DNA of 64,000 bases from Streptomyces althioticus (GCA_014649355.1 BMSW01000005.1:310001-374000), one strand, 5' to 3'. Positions 1-9,329 are shown, counted from the stretch's first letter. The notes: a model not told the origin generated them from the sequence alone. Numbers and translations: made by a program.

Positions 1-1
1 G

Positions 2-721
2 TACAAGAAGGCGGCCGGCAAGGACACCTTCTTCATGGACTCCCCCGGCGGCCTGCTGAACGCGGTGCTCAGCAGTGAGAAGGAGAAGTTCTACGACGCC
101 TCCGGCGAGGTCATCTACAAGACCAACCCGGCCGTGAAGGACGCGTTCGACCTGACCGCCGAGGCCGCCGAGAAGGGCCTGGTCCAGTCGCAGACGCAGT
201 TCCAGCCGGCCTGGGACACCACCATCGCCAACAGCAAGTTCGCCACCGTCGCCTGCCCGCCGTGGATGCTCGGCTACATCAAGGGCAAGTCGAAGTCCGA
301 CGCGGCCGGCAAGTGGGACGTCGCCGTGGCGCCGAAGTCCGGCAACTGGGGCGGCTCCTTCCTGGGCGTGCCGAAGAGCGGCAAGAACGTCGAGGAGGCG
401 CAGAAGCTGGTCGCGTGGCTGACCGCGCCCGAGCAGCAGGCGAAGCTGTTCAAGGTCCAGGGCTCCTTCCCGAGCGCCCCGGCCGCGTACGAGAGCGCGG
501 AGGTGACCGGCGCCACCAACGAGATGACCGGTGACGCGCCGATCGGTGAGATCTTCTCCGAGGCCGCCAAGCAGATCCCGGTCCAGGTGATCGGCCCGAA
601 GGACCAGATCATCCAGCAGGGTCTGACCGACAACGGCGTCATCCTCGTGACGAAGGGCAAGTCGGCCAAGGAGGCCTGGGAGACGGCCACCAAGACCATC
701 GACAACAACCTGGACCAGTGA
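2..721 (+). CDS. cebE: Cellobiose/cellotriose ABC transporter substrate-binding protein, C-terminal part (CebE-like)
   Basis: This is the last ~239 residues of an extracellular sugar-binding protein; the 5' end, including the expected lipoprotein signal, lies outside the window. The visible part has the closing-lobe features of family 1 solute-binding proteins: a tryptophan-rich ligand region (CPPWMLGY), a WGGSFLGVPK stretch and the usual 'EEAQKLVAWLTAPEQQ' helix. The stop codon overlaps the GTG of the first permease gene, so the genes are translationally coupled. The order binding protein, two permeases, GH1 beta-glucosidase is that of the Streptomyces cebEFG-bglC operon, which imports cellobiose and cellotriose using the shared ATPase MsiK encoded elsewhere. 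The symbol rests mainly on this gene order. Confidence 0.85.
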   Translation, partial: YKKAAGKDTFFMDSPGGLLNAVLSSEKEKFYDASGEVIYKTNPAVKDAFDLTAEAAEKGLVQSQTQFQPAWDTTIANSKFATVACPPWMLGYIKGKSKSDAAGKWDVAVAPKSGNWGGSFLGVPKSGKNVEEAQKLVAWLTAPEQQAKLFKVQGSFPSAPAAYESAEVTGATNEMTGDAPIGEIFSEAAKQIPVQVIGPKDQIIQQGLTDNGVILVTKGKSAKEAWETATKTIDNNLDQ

Positions 722-1734
722 CCCGCATGGCCACCCGCTCCGACATCGCCGCGTCCCCCGTCAAGGGGGGCGCGGCCCCGGGCCGTAAGCCCGGAAGCCC
801 CGCGGACAAGGAAGACCGGCGCAGAGCCAAGCTGTCACGCCGCTGGCAGCGCGACGCACGCTGGAGCCCGTACGCGTTCGTCGCCCCGTTCTTCGTGCTG
901 TTCGCGGCCTTCGGCCTGTTCCCGCTGCTCTACACCGGCTGGGCCTCGCTGCACCAGGTCGAGCTGACCGCGCCGACCGACATGACGTGGGTCGGTCTGA
1001 AGAACTACACGCGGATCTTCGACGACGACTTCTTCTGGAACGCGGCGCAGAACACCCTGACCATCGGCATCATCTCCACCGTTCCGCAGCTGATGATCGC
1101 CATGGGCATCGCCCACATCCTCAACTACAAGCTGAGGGCGTCCACGTTCTGGCGGGTCGCGATGCTCGCGCCGTACGCCACCTCGATCGCCGCCGCGACC
1201 CTGGTGTTCGTGCTGCTCTTCGGCCGTGACTACGGCATGATCAACTGGGCGCTCGACGCGGTGGGGATCGACCCGATCGGCTGGCAGGACGACAAGTGGC
1301 CCGGCCAGATAGCCGTCTCGACCATCATCATCTGGCGCTGGACCGGTTACAACGCGCTCATCTATCTGGCCGCGATGCAGGCGATCCCGCAGGACCTGTA
1401 CGAGTCGGCGGCGCTGGACGGCGCCAGCCGCTGGCGGCAGTTCCTGCACGTGACGCTGCCCTCGCTGCGTCCGACGATCCTGTTCACCGTGGTCGTCTCG
1501 ACGATCGGCGCCAGCCAGGTCTTCGGCGAGCCGCTGCTGTTCGACCCGAACAAGGGCGCGTCGGGCGGTGCGGAGCACCAGTTCCAGACGCTCGGCCTGT
1601 ACCTGTACGAGCAGGGCTGGGTCAACCAGCACCTCGGCCGTGCCTCGGCGATCGCCTGGGCCATGTTCGCGATCCTGATCGTCATCGGCCTCATCAACCA
1701 GCTCATCTCGCGCCGGCTGCGCGCCAGCAGTTAA
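718..1734 (+). CDS. cebF: Cellobiose ABC transporter permease CebF-like
   Basis: Integral membrane permease of the MalF type, 338 aa. It has a charged N-terminal tail of about 60 residues, then several hydrophobic segments. The cytoplasmic EAA loop that docks the ATPase is visible as 'YESAALDGASRWRQF' about two thirds of the way along. The GTG at 718 overlaps the TGA of the binding-protein gene; an in-frame ATG at 727 is an equally good start, and neither has a strong ribosome site of its own, which fits translational coupling. It pairs with the next gene to form the membrane channel for cello-oligosaccharides. No ATPase gene is present, as is normal for sugar importers that share MsiK. Confidence 0.88.
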   Translation: MTRMATRSDIAASPVKGGAAPGRKPGSPADKEDRRRAKLSRRWQRDARWSPYAFVAPFFVLFAAFGLFPLLYTGWASLHQVELTAPTDMTWVGLKNYTRIFDDDFFWNAAQNTLTIGIISTVPQLMIAMGIAHILNYKLRASTFWRVAMLAPYATSIAAATLVFVLLFGRDYGMINWALDAVGIDPIGWQDDKWPGQIAVSTIIIWRWTGYNALIYLAAMQAIPQDLYESAALDGASRWRQFLHVTLPSLRPTILFTVVVSTIGASQVFGEPLLFDPNKGASGGAEHQFQTLGLYLYEQGWVNQHLGRASAIAWAMFAILIVIGLINQLISRRLRASS

Positions 1735-1745
1735 GGAGTGTGGCC

Positions 1746-2651
1746 GTGACGACGACTGTGACGCCCCCCGAGACACCGATCGCCAAGGAGCAGAAGCGCT
1801 CGCGCCTGCCGAAGTCGGCGCGGGCCGGCGGGACCCTGCACGGCGGACCGATCGCGTACGCGATCCTCGCCGTGTTCATGATCGTGTCGCTGTTCCCGCT
1901 GGTGTGGACCGCGATCGCCGCGTCCCGCGACAACCAGCGCCTGGCGGAGAACCCGCCGCCGTTCTGGTTCGGCTCCAACCTGTTCAAGAACCTGGAGATC
2001 GCTTGGAAGGACGCCAACCTGGGCGAGGCGTTCCTCAACACCACCATCGTGGCGGGCACCTCCGCCGTCACCATCGTGGTGCTGTCGACGATCGCCGGGT
2101 TCGCCTTCGCCAAGCTGCGCTTCAAGGGCCGCAACGCCCTGATGCTGGTGGTCATCGGCACGATGATGATCCCGCCGCAGCTCAGCATCATCCCGCTGTA
2201 CATGATGGTCGCGAAGCTGGACTGGACCGACCAGCTCCAGGCGGTCATCTTCCCGTCGTTGGTGAGCGCGTTCGGCGTGTTCTTCATGCGGCAGTACCTG
2301 CTCCAGGCGCTGCCCGACGAGGTCATCGAGGCCGCGCGGGTGGACGGCGCGGGCAGCTGGCGCGTGGTGTGGCACGTGGTGTTCCCCGCCGCTCGGCCGG
2401 CCATGGCCGTGCTCGGCATGCTGATGTTCGTGCAGGCGTGGAACGACTTCCTGTGGCCGTTCCTGGTGCTGACGCAGACCGGCAACCCGACCGTGCAGGT
2501 CGCCGTCGCGGGTCTCGGCCGCGGGTACACCCCCGACCAGTCCCTGATCATGGCGGGTGCGCTGCTCGGCACGCTGCCCCTGCTGCTGGTCTTCGCGATC
2601 TTCGGCAAGCAGATCGTGGGCGGCATCATGCAGGGCGCGGTGAAGGGCTGA
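1746..2651 (+). CDS. cebG: Cellobiose ABC transporter permease CebG-like
   Basis: MalG-type permease, 301 aa, with six hydrophobic segments and an EAA loop (IEAARVDGAGSWRVVWHVVF). The GTG at 1746 is preceded by GGAG at 1735-1738, a 7-base spacing, and lies 11 bases after the cebF stop. It forms the second half of the cellobiose channel. About 114 bases separate it from the beta-glucosidase gene, which has its own CebR-type box, so uptake and hydrolysis may be partly separable transcription units. Confidence 0.88.
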   Translation: MTTTVTPPETPIAKEQKRSRLPKSARAGGTLHGGPIAYAILAVFMIVSLFPLVWTAIAASRDNQRLAENPPPFWFGSNLFKNLEIAWKDANLGEAFLNTTIVAGTSAVTIVVLSTIAGFAFAKLRFKGRNALMLVVIGTMMIPPQLSIIPLYMMVAKLDWTDQLQAVIFPSLVSAFGVFFMRQYLLQALPDEVIEAARVDGAGSWRVVWHVVFPAARPAMAVLGMLMFVQAWNDFLWPFLVLTQTGNPTVQVAVAGLGRGYTPDQSLIMAGALLGTLPLLLVFAIFGKQIVGGIMQGAVKG

Positions 2652-2752
2652 CGCCCGCACCCGAATCCGGTGGGGCCGGGTCGCCGCCGTCTCGGCCCCC
2701 TTCCTTCCTCTCACGTATCCGTCGGTCTTCCACGACCCCTATGCGACCGCTA

Positions 2753-2766
2753 TGGGAGCGCTTCCA
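2753..2766. promoter_or_regulatory. CebR-type operator overlapping the bglC start
   Basis: TGGGAGCGCTTCCA differs at one position from the palindrome TGGGAGCGCTCCCA known as the binding box of CebR, the LacI-family cellobiose repressor of Streptomyces. The box includes the GGGAG that serves as the bglC ribosome site, and its last base is the A of the ATG. Bound repressor would therefore cover the translation start and act as a roadblock rather than block the promoter itself. Confidence 0.75.
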
Positions 2767-4205
2767 TGTCTGACTCCGCCACGCCGGCGACCCCGGTGAC
2801 CTTTCCTCCGGCCTTCCTCTGGGGCGCCGCGACCTCCGCGTACCAGATCGAGGGGGCGGTGCGGGAGGACGGACGTACCCCTTCCATCTGGGACACCTTC
2901 AGTCACACGCCGGGAAAGACGGCGGGCGGCGACACCGGTGACGTCGCCGTCGACCACTACCACCGCTACCGCGACGACGTGGCGCTGATGGCCGACCTCA
3001 ACCTCCAGGCGTACCGCTTCTCCGTCTCCTGGTCCCGGGTGCAGCCCACCGGCCGCGGCCCGGCCGTGCAGCGCGGTCTGGACTTCTACCGCCGGCTGGT
3101 CGACGAGCTGCTGGAGAAGGGCATCAAGCCGGCCGTCACCCTCTACCACTGGGACCTGCCGCAGGAGCTGGAGGACGCGGGCGGCTGGCCGGAGCGCGAC
3201 ACCGCCTACCGCTTCGCCGAGTACGCGCAGATCATGGGCGAGGCGCTCGGCGACCGCGTCGAGACGTGGATGACGCTCAACGAGCCCTGGTGCGCCGCCT
3301 TCCTCGGCTACGCCTCCGGCGTGCACGCCCCCGGCCGCACCGAACCGGCCGCCGCGCTCAAGGCCGCCCACCACCTCAACCTGGCGCACGGCCTCGGCAC
3401 CAAGGCGCTGCGCTCGGTGATGCCGGCCCGCAACCAGATCTCCCTCAGCCTCAACACCTCCGTGGTGCGCCCGCTGAACCCCGACTCCCCCGCGGACCTG
3501 GTGGCGGCCCGCAAGATCGACGACCTGTCGGGCGGCATCTTCCACGGCCCGATCCTGCACGGCGCCTACCCGGAGACTCTGCTGGAGGCGACCTCCTCGG
3601 TGACCGACTGGTCGTGCATCGAGGACGGCGACCTGGACACCATCCACCAGCCGGTCGACGCGCTCGGCCTCAACTACTACACGCCGACCCTGGTGTCGGC
3701 CGCCGACCCCGACGACAAGGGCCCGCGCGCCGACGGTCACGGCGCCAGCGAGCACTCGCCGTGGCCCGCCGCCGACGACGTCGCGTTCCACCAGTCGCCG
3801 GGCGAGCAGACCGAGATGGGCTGGTCGGTCGACCCGACCGGTCTGCACGAGCTGATCATGCGCTACCACCGCGAGGCTCCCGGCCTGCCCCTCTACATCA
3901 CGGAGAACGGCGCCGCCTACGACGACAAGCCGGACGCCGACGGCAAGGTCCACGACCCGGAGCGCGTGGCCTACCTGCACGGCCACCTCTCCGCGGTGCG
4001 CCGGGCCATCGACGACGGCGCCGAGGTGCGCGGCTACTTCCTGTGGTCGCTGCTGGACAACTTCGAGTGGGCGTACGGCTACGAGAAGCGCTTCGGCGCG
4101 GTGTACGTCGACTACGTCAGCCAGAAGCGGACGCCGAAGTCGAGCGCGCTGTGGTACGCGCGTGCGGCCAAGGCCGGTGAGCTTCCGGACCCCGAGGGCA
4201 TCTGA
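2766..4205 (+). CDS. bglC: GH1 family beta-glucosidase BglC-like
   Basis: Cytoplasmic retaining beta-glucosidase of 479 aa, full length for GH1. The acid/base glutamate is in TLNEPW (E173) and the nucleophile in ITENGA (E380). The N-terminal '[15 protein letters not shown]' signature and the sugar-binding '[14 protein letters not shown]' near the C-terminus are present. No signal peptide is seen. It hydrolyses the cellobiose and cellotriose imported by the preceding transporter to glucose. The ATG at 2766 has GGGAG seven bases upstream, inside the CebR-type box. A longer reading frame runs upstream but lacks a ribosome site and family similarity, so it was not used. Confidence 0.93.
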   Translation: MSDSATPATPVTFPPAFLWGAATSAYQIEGAVREDGRTPSIWDTFSHTPGKTAGGDTGDVAVDHYHRYRDDVALMADLNLQAYRFSVSWSRVQPTGRGPAVQRGLDFYRRLVDELLEKGIKPAVTLYHWDLPQELEDAGGWPERDTAYRFAEYAQIMGEALGDRVETWMTLNEPWCAAFLGYASGVHAPGRTEPAAALKAAHHLNLAHGLGTKALRSVMPARNQISLSLNTSVVRPLNPDSPADLVAARKIDDLSGGIFHGPILHGAYPETLLEATSSVTDWSCIEDGDLDTIHQPVDALGLNYYTPTLVSAADPDDKGPRADGHGASEHSPWPAADDVAFHQSPGEQTEMGWSVDPTGLHELIMRYHREAPGLPLYITENGAAYDDKPDADGKVHDPERVAYLHGHLSAVRRAIDDGAEVRGYFLWSLLDNFEWAYGYEKRFGAVYVDYVSQKRTPKSSALWYARAAKAGELPDPEGI

Positions 4206-4249
4206 CCGGTCCTCGGAGTCCGGAGGGAACGGGGCGCGGGGCACGGGGG

Positions 4250-4287
4250 GCGGGGCGCGGTGATCCCCGGGGAGTGCCGCGCCCCGC
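4250..4287. terminator. Hairpin downstream of bglC
   Basis: A perfect 11-bp stem (GCGGGGCGCGG at 4250-4260 with its complement at 4277-4287) encloses a 16-base loop that is itself largely palindromic. It lies between the converging bglC and chitinase genes. No T-run follows, which is common for Streptomyces terminators. Confidence 0.5.
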
Positions 4288-4447
4288 TCGTGTGCGTCCG
4301 GGCCCTGCCACACAGGCCCGCGGACCTGTCGCCGGACGCACGGGTGCCCCGGCCGGGTGGGGGGAGGTCCGGCCGGGGCACGCGTTCCCCGTTGTTCCAG
4401 GTGGCTCGGTGGCTCGGTCGGTCCGGCGACTCAGCCGGCCCTGCGGC

Positions 4448-5485
4448 TCAGTTGTAGGCCGCGAACGCCTTCGAGAAGGCGAACTTGTCCTGGAGGATGG
4501 AGCTGCAGGTGGCGTCGGCGGCCGGCTTCTCGCCCTCGGGGCACTGCTGGTCGCGGGTGCCGGACCACATCGACAGCCGGCCGAGGCCCTTGGCCCGGGC
4601 GAACTCGACGAGCTGGGTGGCGTCCTCGACCGTGAAGATCTCGGTGACGACGTCGTTCACGCCGATCATCGGGGTGACCGCGACCGTCTGCCACGCCTCG
4701 GCCTCGCCGAGCCCGAGGACCTCCTTGAGCTGCGCCTGGGTGGCGGTGGCGGCCTGCTCGGCGTAGGTGCCCATGTCGTCGCTGTACGCCGGGCCGTAGT
4801 CCATCGCCATGATGTTGACGGTGTCGACGCGCACGCCGTTCTCCTTGGCGTCGACGAGGAGGTTCACGCCGTCCTGGGTGAGCCCTTCCGGCATCACCGG
4901 GAGGGTGAAGGAGACGTCCAGGTCCGGGTGGGACTTCTGCAGGGCGGCTATCGCCTGCGCGCGGCGGGTGTTGGCCTCCGCGTTCGGCAGCGCCCCGCCC
5001 TCGACGTCGAAGTCGACCTTGGTCAGGCCGTAGGCGTCGACGACCTCGGTGTAGGCGGCGGTGAGCGCCTCCACCGAGCCGCAGGTGGTGCCGAGTTCGG
5101 AGCCGGCCGCGCCGCCGAAGGAGACGCGGACGTCGCCGCCGGCCTCGCGCAGCGCGCCTATCTGCGCGGCCACCGGGTTGTCGCCGAGGCCGCCGGTGCC
5201 GCCCCACCTGGGGGTGCAGCCGCCGCCGTCGGTGACGAACGCGAGGGTGTACTCCTTCACGCCGGTCGCCTCGGCGCTCGCCGACAGGTCGAACGCCGGG
5301 CTGAGGGAGGTGTCGACGTACGGGGCGAAGCCCGCGCCGGCCGCCTTGGTGGAGCCGTCGGCCGTCTCGTCCGTGGCCAGTGCGGTGTTGGTGAACAGGA
5401 ACGCTCCGCCTGCGGCGACGGCCGCGGCCGCCACCGCGCCGATCGTCTTGTTCCTGCCGCTGATCCTGCGCCGGTGCGTGTTCAT
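4448..5485 (-). CDS. Secreted GH18 family chitinase-like protein
   Basis: Predicted exported protein of 345 aa. An Arg-rich start (MNTHRRRISGRNK) and a hydrophobic Ala/Val stretch form a signal peptide ending near residue 37. The GH18 active-site strand is visible as KVDFDVE (D158, D160, E162; E162 is the proton donor). The first Asp of the family motif DxxDxDxE is Thr155 here. The SFGG strand (residues 122-125) is also present. It is a single-domain enzyme with no added chitin-binding module. The ATG at 5485 follows an AAGGCAGG-like ribosome site; the longer frame upstream was not used. It sits convergent to bglC. The likely role is hydrolysis of chitin or another GlcNAc polymer outside the cell, but the Thr substitution leaves activity uncertain. 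Confidence 0.8.
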   Translation of the reverse strand: MNTHRRRISGRNKTIGAVAAAAVAAGGAFLFTNTALATDETADGSTKAAGAGFAPYVDTSLSPAFDLSASAEATGVKEYTLAFVTDGGGCTPRWGGTGGLGDNPVAAQIGALREAGGDVRVSFGGAAGSELGTTCGSVEALTAAYTEVVDAYGLTKVDFDVEGGALPNAEANTRRAQAIAALQKSHPDLDVSFTLPVMPEGLTQDGVNLLVDAKENGVRVDTVNIMAMDYGPAYSDDMGTYAEQAATATQAQLKEVLGLGEAEAWQTVAVTPMIGVNDVVTEIFTVEDATQLVEFARAKGLGRLSMWSGTRDQQCPEGEKPAADATCSSILQDKFAFSKAFAAYN

Positions 5486-5538
5486 CGCGTGCCTGCCTTC
5501 GTTGCCGTTCGTGGGGGGAGGGTGCGGCAGCACGCTAG

Positions 5539-5571
5539 TGATCCGGAACCGGACAACCCGCCTGATCCGGA
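5539..5571. promoter_or_regulatory. Direct repeat upstream of the GH18 gene
   Basis: The 9-mer TGATCCGGA occurs twice, at 5539-5547 and 5563-5571, with a 24-bp period, 54 to 86 bp upstream of the chitinase start. Paired direct repeats in chitinase promoters are a known operator style in Streptomyces, though the known sequence differs. The regulator is unknown. Confidence 0.3.
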
Positions 5572-5597
5572 CGGCGGCAGGGAACCTTAGGGTCCGC

Positions 5598-7007
5598 TTA
5601 AGGGAGGGATCGGGAGCGGTTAAAGGACAGGGCGCCGCGGCCCGCCCTGCGGCGGCGGACGCTCCCCCGGTGACCGCGCCGACGCGGCGACCGGTCGCGG
5701 CCGTCGAGCTGGATCCAGATGCGCACCTCGGTCCCGCCGAGCACCGACCGGCCGATCCGCACGTCGCCGCCGGTGGACTCGGCGAGGCGGCGCACGATGT
5801 CCAGGCCCAGCCCGGTGGAGCCGTCGGTGCCGGAGCCCCGGCCGCGTGCCATCGCCGTCTCGGGGTCGGCTATGCCGGGGCCCGCGTCGGAGACGAGCAC
5901 GATCACCGCGTCCTCGCCGTTGTGCACGTCGACCGCGAAGGCGGTGCCCTCGGGGGTGTGCCGGAAGACGTTGCCGAGCAGGGCGTCGAGACCCGCGGCC
6001 AGGTCGGCGCGGGCCACGGGGATGCGCACCGGCCGGTCCGCCCCGGCGACGCGCCACTTGCGGCCCTCGTCCTCGGCGAGCGCCGACCAGAACCCCATCC
6101 GTTCGCGCACCACCTCGGCCGCGTCGCACCCCGCGCCGGGTCCGGCGGCGGCCGTCTGCGGCTTGGCGTCGCGGGCGGTGCGGATGATGGTGTCGACCTC
6201 GCGCTCCAGCTGCTCCACGGCGGCGCGGGTCTGCTCGGCGGCGGGACCGTCGCCCAGGGAGGCGGCGTTGAGCCGCAGCACGGTGAGCGGGGTGCGCAGC
6301 CGGTGGGACAGGTCGGCGGCCAGCTCCCGCTCGTTGGCGAGGAGCTGGACGACCTGGTCGGCCATGGAGTTGAACGCCACGGCGGCCAGGCGCAGTTCGG
6401 TGGGTCCCTCCTCGGGCACGCGGGCGCCGAGCTTGCCCTCGCCCAGTTCGTGCGCCCCCTCGACCAGCCGCTGGGCGGGGCGCACCATGCGCACGCCCAG
6501 CCGGTCGGCGACCGCGACCGAGCCGACGACCAGGGCGGCGCCGACGGCCGCGAGGACCGCCCAGGCCGTGCCGACGCCGTTGGTGACCGCCGACTCCGGG
6601 ACGAACACCTCGACGACGGCGATCTCGCCGGAGCTGAGCGCGACCGGCTGGAGCAGCGCCGAGCCGCCGGGCACGGTGGAGGTGGAGGCGCGGCCCAGCT
6701 TCCGCACGGCGGCGACGTCCTCGTCGGAGGCCCGCCGCCGCCCTATGTCCAGGGGTTGTCCACCACCGGCGGCCGGGAGGTGCACGGCCATGGCGGTGCC
6801 CGAGCCGGCCGAGGCGACGACCCGCTCCAGCTGGGCGCGGTCGGTGGTGATGGACAGGGCGGGGGCGACGGCCGCCGCCTCCCGCTCGGCGCCGGCGAAG
6901 GCACGGTCGCGGGCCATCTCGCGGATGACCAGGCCGAGCGGGACGGCGAAGGCCACCACGACCATCGCGGTCACCGCCAGCGACACCTTCACCAGGGCCC
7001 ATCTCAT
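5598..7007 (-). CDS. Two-component sensor histidine kinase
   Basis: Membrane-bound kinase of 469 aa. The order is a first membrane segment (residues ~5-28), an extracellular sensor region of ~130 residues, a second membrane segment, a HAMP linker, an H-box (DLSHRLRTPLTVLRLN) with the phosphoacceptor His, and a HATPase domain (GNVFRHTPEG, DAGPGIADP, GLGLDIVRRL). The start ATG at 7007 overlaps the TGA of the response regulator (ATGA), so the pair is co-translated. The family is the OmpR-coupled type; the signal cannot be read from sequence. Confidence 0.92.
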   Translation of the reverse strand: MRWALVKVSLAVTAMVVVAFAVPLGLVIREMARDRAFAGAEREAAAVAPALSITTDRAQLERVVASAGSGTAMAVHLPAAGGGQPLDIGRRRASDEDVAAVRKLGRASTSTVPGGSALLQPVALSSGEIAVVEVFVPESAVTNGVGTAWAVLAAVGAALVVGSVAVADRLGVRMVRPAQRLVEGAHELGEGKLGARVPEEGPTELRLAAVAFNSMADQVVQLLANERELAADLSHRLRTPLTVLRLNAASLGDGPAAEQTRAAVEQLEREVDTIIRTARDAKPQTAAAGPGAGCDAAEVVRERMGFWSALAEDEGRKWRVAGADRPVRIPVARADLAAGLDALLGNVFRHTPEGTAFAVDVHNGEDAVIVLVSDAGPGIADPETAMARGRGSGTDGSTGLGLDIVRRLAESTGGDVRIGRSVLGGTEVRIWIQLDGRDRSPRRRGHRGSVRRRRAGRGALSFNRSRSLP

Positions 7008-7738
7008 CGCGGCGGCTCCGCTCCGGGCGCGTGCACGGGTCCGGCCGCGTCGGCCGGGGGCTCCAGCTTCACGCCGACGCCCCGCAGGGTGTGCAGGTAG
7101 CGGGGGCGGGCGGCGGTCTCGCCCAGCTTCCGGCGCAGCCAGGACAGATGGACGTCGATGGTCTGGTCGTCGCCGTAGGACTGCTGCCACACCTCGGCGA
7201 GCAGCTCGCGCCGGGGCACGACCACGCCGGGCCGTCCGGCGAGGAAGGCGAGGAGGTCGAACTCGCGTCGGGTCAGGTCCAGTCGGGCGCCGTCCAGCTC
7301 GGCCTGGCGGCGCAGCGGGTCGACGGTGAGGCCGCCGACCCGGATCACCGGGGAGGGCGCGGCCTCGCCGCCTCCGGCGCGGGCGCGGCGGAGCACGGCG
7401 GCCATCCGGGCGGAGAGGTGCTCCACCGAGAACGGCTTGGTCAGATAGTCGTCCGCGCCGGCGTTGAGCAGCCGCACGATCTCCGTCTCGTCGTCGCGGG
7501 CGGTGGCGACGATGACCGGGACGTCGGTGATGCCGCGGAGCATCTTCAGGGCCTCGGAGCCGTCGAGATCCGGCAGTCCGAGGTCCAGGACGACCACGTC
7601 GAAGCGGAAATGGGCGACCTCGCGCAGCGCCTCCAGCGCGGTCCCGACGCTGCGCACGGTGTGCGAGGCGTCGGTCAACTGCCGTATCAGCGCCGAGCGT
7701 ACGAACTGGTCGTCCTCGACCACGAGAACACTTGCCAT
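7004..7738 (-). CDS. OmpR-family response regulator
   Basis: DNA-binding regulator of 244 aa. The receiver domain has the acidic pair VVEDDQ, phosphoacceptor VVLDLGLPD and the conserved LTKPF lysine. The C-terminal winged helix has typical OmpR features (LTRREFDLLAFLAGRPG, YGDDQTIDVHLSWLRRKLGE). It partners the overlapping histidine kinase downstream. The start is the ATG of MASVLVVEDD; upstream in-frame residues do not belong to the fold. Confidence 0.93.
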   Translation of the reverse strand: MASVLVVEDDQFVRSALIRQLTDASHTVRSVGTALEALREVAHFRFDVVVLDLGLPDLDGSEALKMLRGITDVPVIVATARDDETEIVRLLNAGADDYLTKPFSVEHLSARMAAVLRRARAGGGEAAPSPVIRVGGLTVDPLRRQAELDGARLDLTRREFDLLAFLAGRPGVVVPRRELLAEVWQQSYGDDQTIDVHLSWLRRKLGETAARPRYLHTLRGVGVKLEPPADAAGPVHAPGAEPPR

Positions 7739-7883
7739 GGGCGGCACCGTACGCCATGCCGGGCGGGGGCGGCCGGGGCCTGTGGACAACTCCGGACGAG
7801 CTTCCCGAAGGCCTGTGGACGGCCGGTCCGGGCCGTCCGGGGGCACGACACGGATGGGGCGCGTGGGGCACTATGGGCCGACG

Positions 7884-8441
7884 ATGCGCAGAGGACTCCT
7901 ACACGTACTGGCCTGGCTGCTCGCCACGGGCGCGGCGGTCACGCTGTCGTGGTGGGGCGTCAGCACGGTGATGGAGGGCACGGCCTACGACCCGCCGCGC
8001 GCCCTGCCGATCCCGGCGGGCGAGGAGAAGGCGCGGGCGGTGTCGTCGTCCACGCACCGCCCGTCCCCCGGACCCTCCACGGACGAGGACGCCGGCCGGA
8101 CCGGGACGTCCCGCGAGCCGTCGGCGCCTGTGGCCACCGACTCCGCCCCGCCGGACCCGACGCCCTCGCGCACCGCCTCCCCGTCCGAGCCGCCGCCGGC
8201 GTCGGAGACGGCCGCCGCCGGCGAGGTCAAGAGCTACGACACCCGGGGCGGCCGGGCGGTGTTCGACGTCGGGGAGGCGTCCGCGTCGCTCGTGTCGGCG
8301 ACGCCGGGGGCCGGCTGGTCGATGCAGGTGTGGAAGACGGAGACGTGGATCCGGGTGGAGTTCGCCTCGGGCGCGGACCGGGTGACGGTGTTCTGCACCT
8401 GGCACGACGGTCCGCCGCGGGTGGAGGTCGCCACGTACTGA
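7884..8441 (+). CDS. Single-pass membrane-anchored protein of unknown function
   Basis: 185 aa, not recognised. An N-terminal hydrophobic helix (residues ~5-25) is followed by a ~75-residue linker rich in Pro, Ser, Thr and acidic residues. A C-terminal ~70-residue domain is predicted to be mostly beta (RAVFDVGEASASLVSATPGAGW, WIRVEFASGADRVTVFCTW). The design suggests an extracytoplasmic small domain held off the membrane by a flexible stalk. It is transcribed divergently from the two-component regulator, so it could be a target or partner of that system; this is inference. Confidence 0.7.
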   Translation: MRRGLLHVLAWLLATGAAVTLSWWGVSTVMEGTAYDPPRALPIPAGEEKARAVSSSTHRPSPGPSTDEDAGRTGTSREPSAPVATDSAPPDPTPSRTASPSEPPPASETAAAGEVKSYDTRGGRAVFDVGEASASLVSATPGAGWSMQVWKTETWIRVEFASGADRVTVFCTWHDGPPRVEVATY

Positions 8442-8459
8442 GGCGGTCCCGGGGCGCGT

Positions 8460-9329
8460 TCAGCGGAACGCGTCGGCGGGCGGCGCCGGGGACGCGACCG
8501 CCTCGACGTCGGTGACGGGTGCTGCGCCGCCGGTGAAGTCGGTGAGCTCCCGGCCGTGCAGGACCCGGCCGGAGTGCGGGTCGGAGGCGGCCCTGCGGGT
8601 CAGTTCGGCGAGCGGCAGCGGCGCGTCGGAGGCGACCAGGACCGCGTTGCCGAACCGCTTGCCGCGCAGTACGGCCGGGTCGGCGATCAGCGCGAGTTCC
8701 GCGAACCGGGCGGCGGCGGTGGCGATCTGGCCGCGCAGATGCGCGAGCGGCGGCCCGTCGGCGAGGTTGGCGGTGTAGATGCCGCCGGGGGCGAGCGCCC
8801 TGCGGACCCCGTCGAGGAACTCGGTGGAGGTCAGATGGGCCGGGGTGCGGGCGCCGCCGAAGACGTCGGCGACGACGAGGCCGGCCCAGCCGTCGGGCAC
8901 CTTGGCGAGCCCTTCGCGGGCGTCCGCCGTGCGCACCCGGATCCGCGCCCGTGGGTCGAGGGGCAGCTCCCGCCGGACGAGCTGGACCAGTGCCCCGTCA
9001 CGCTCGACGACCTGCTGGGTGGAGCGGGGGCGGGTGGCGGCGACGTACCGGGCGAGGGTGAGGGCGCCGCCGCCGAGGTGCACGGCCCGCAGGGGCTTTC
9101 CGGGCGGGGCGGCGAGGTCGACGACGTGTCCGAAGCGGCGCTGGTACTCGAAGGACAGGCGGGAGGGGTCGTCGAGGTCGACGTGCGACTGGGGGGCGTC
9201 GTCGATCAGCAGCGTCCAGGCGCGTGACCGGTCGCGGTCCGGGACGAGCCGGGCGGTCCCTCCGTCGACCTGCTCGGTGACGGCCTCGACGGCCGCCTGT
9301 CCCCGTTCGCTGTTCCTGCCCCGTGCCAT
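8460..9329 (-). CDS. Spermidine synthase-like methyltransferase-fold protein
   Basis: 289 aa with the polyamine aminopropyltransferase-type Rossmann core: nucleotide-binding glycines in VHLGGGALTLARYV, the acidic VVERDGALVQL loop and VVADVFGGARTPAHLT. Streptomyces and other actinobacteria carry several such proteins, often called fused or orphan spermidine synthases, and many lack proven polyamine activity. The start ATG MARGRNSERGQ is the first in frame. It converges on the membrane-anchored unknown protein with an 18-bp gap. The substrate is not inferable. Confidence 0.8.
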   Translation of the reverse strand: MARGRNSERGQAAVEAVTEQVDGGTARLVPDRDRSRAWTLLIDDAPQSHVDLDDPSRLSFEYQRRFGHVVDLAAPPGKPLRAVHLGGGALTLARYVAATRPRSTQQVVERDGALVQLVRRELPLDPRARIRVRTADAREGLAKVPDGWAGLVVADVFGGARTPAHLTSTEFLDGVRRALAPGGIYTANLADGPPLAHLRGQIATAAARFAELALIADPAVLRGKRFGNAVLVASDAPLPLAELTRRAASDPHSGRVLHGRELTDFTGGAAPVTDVEAVASPAPPADAFR

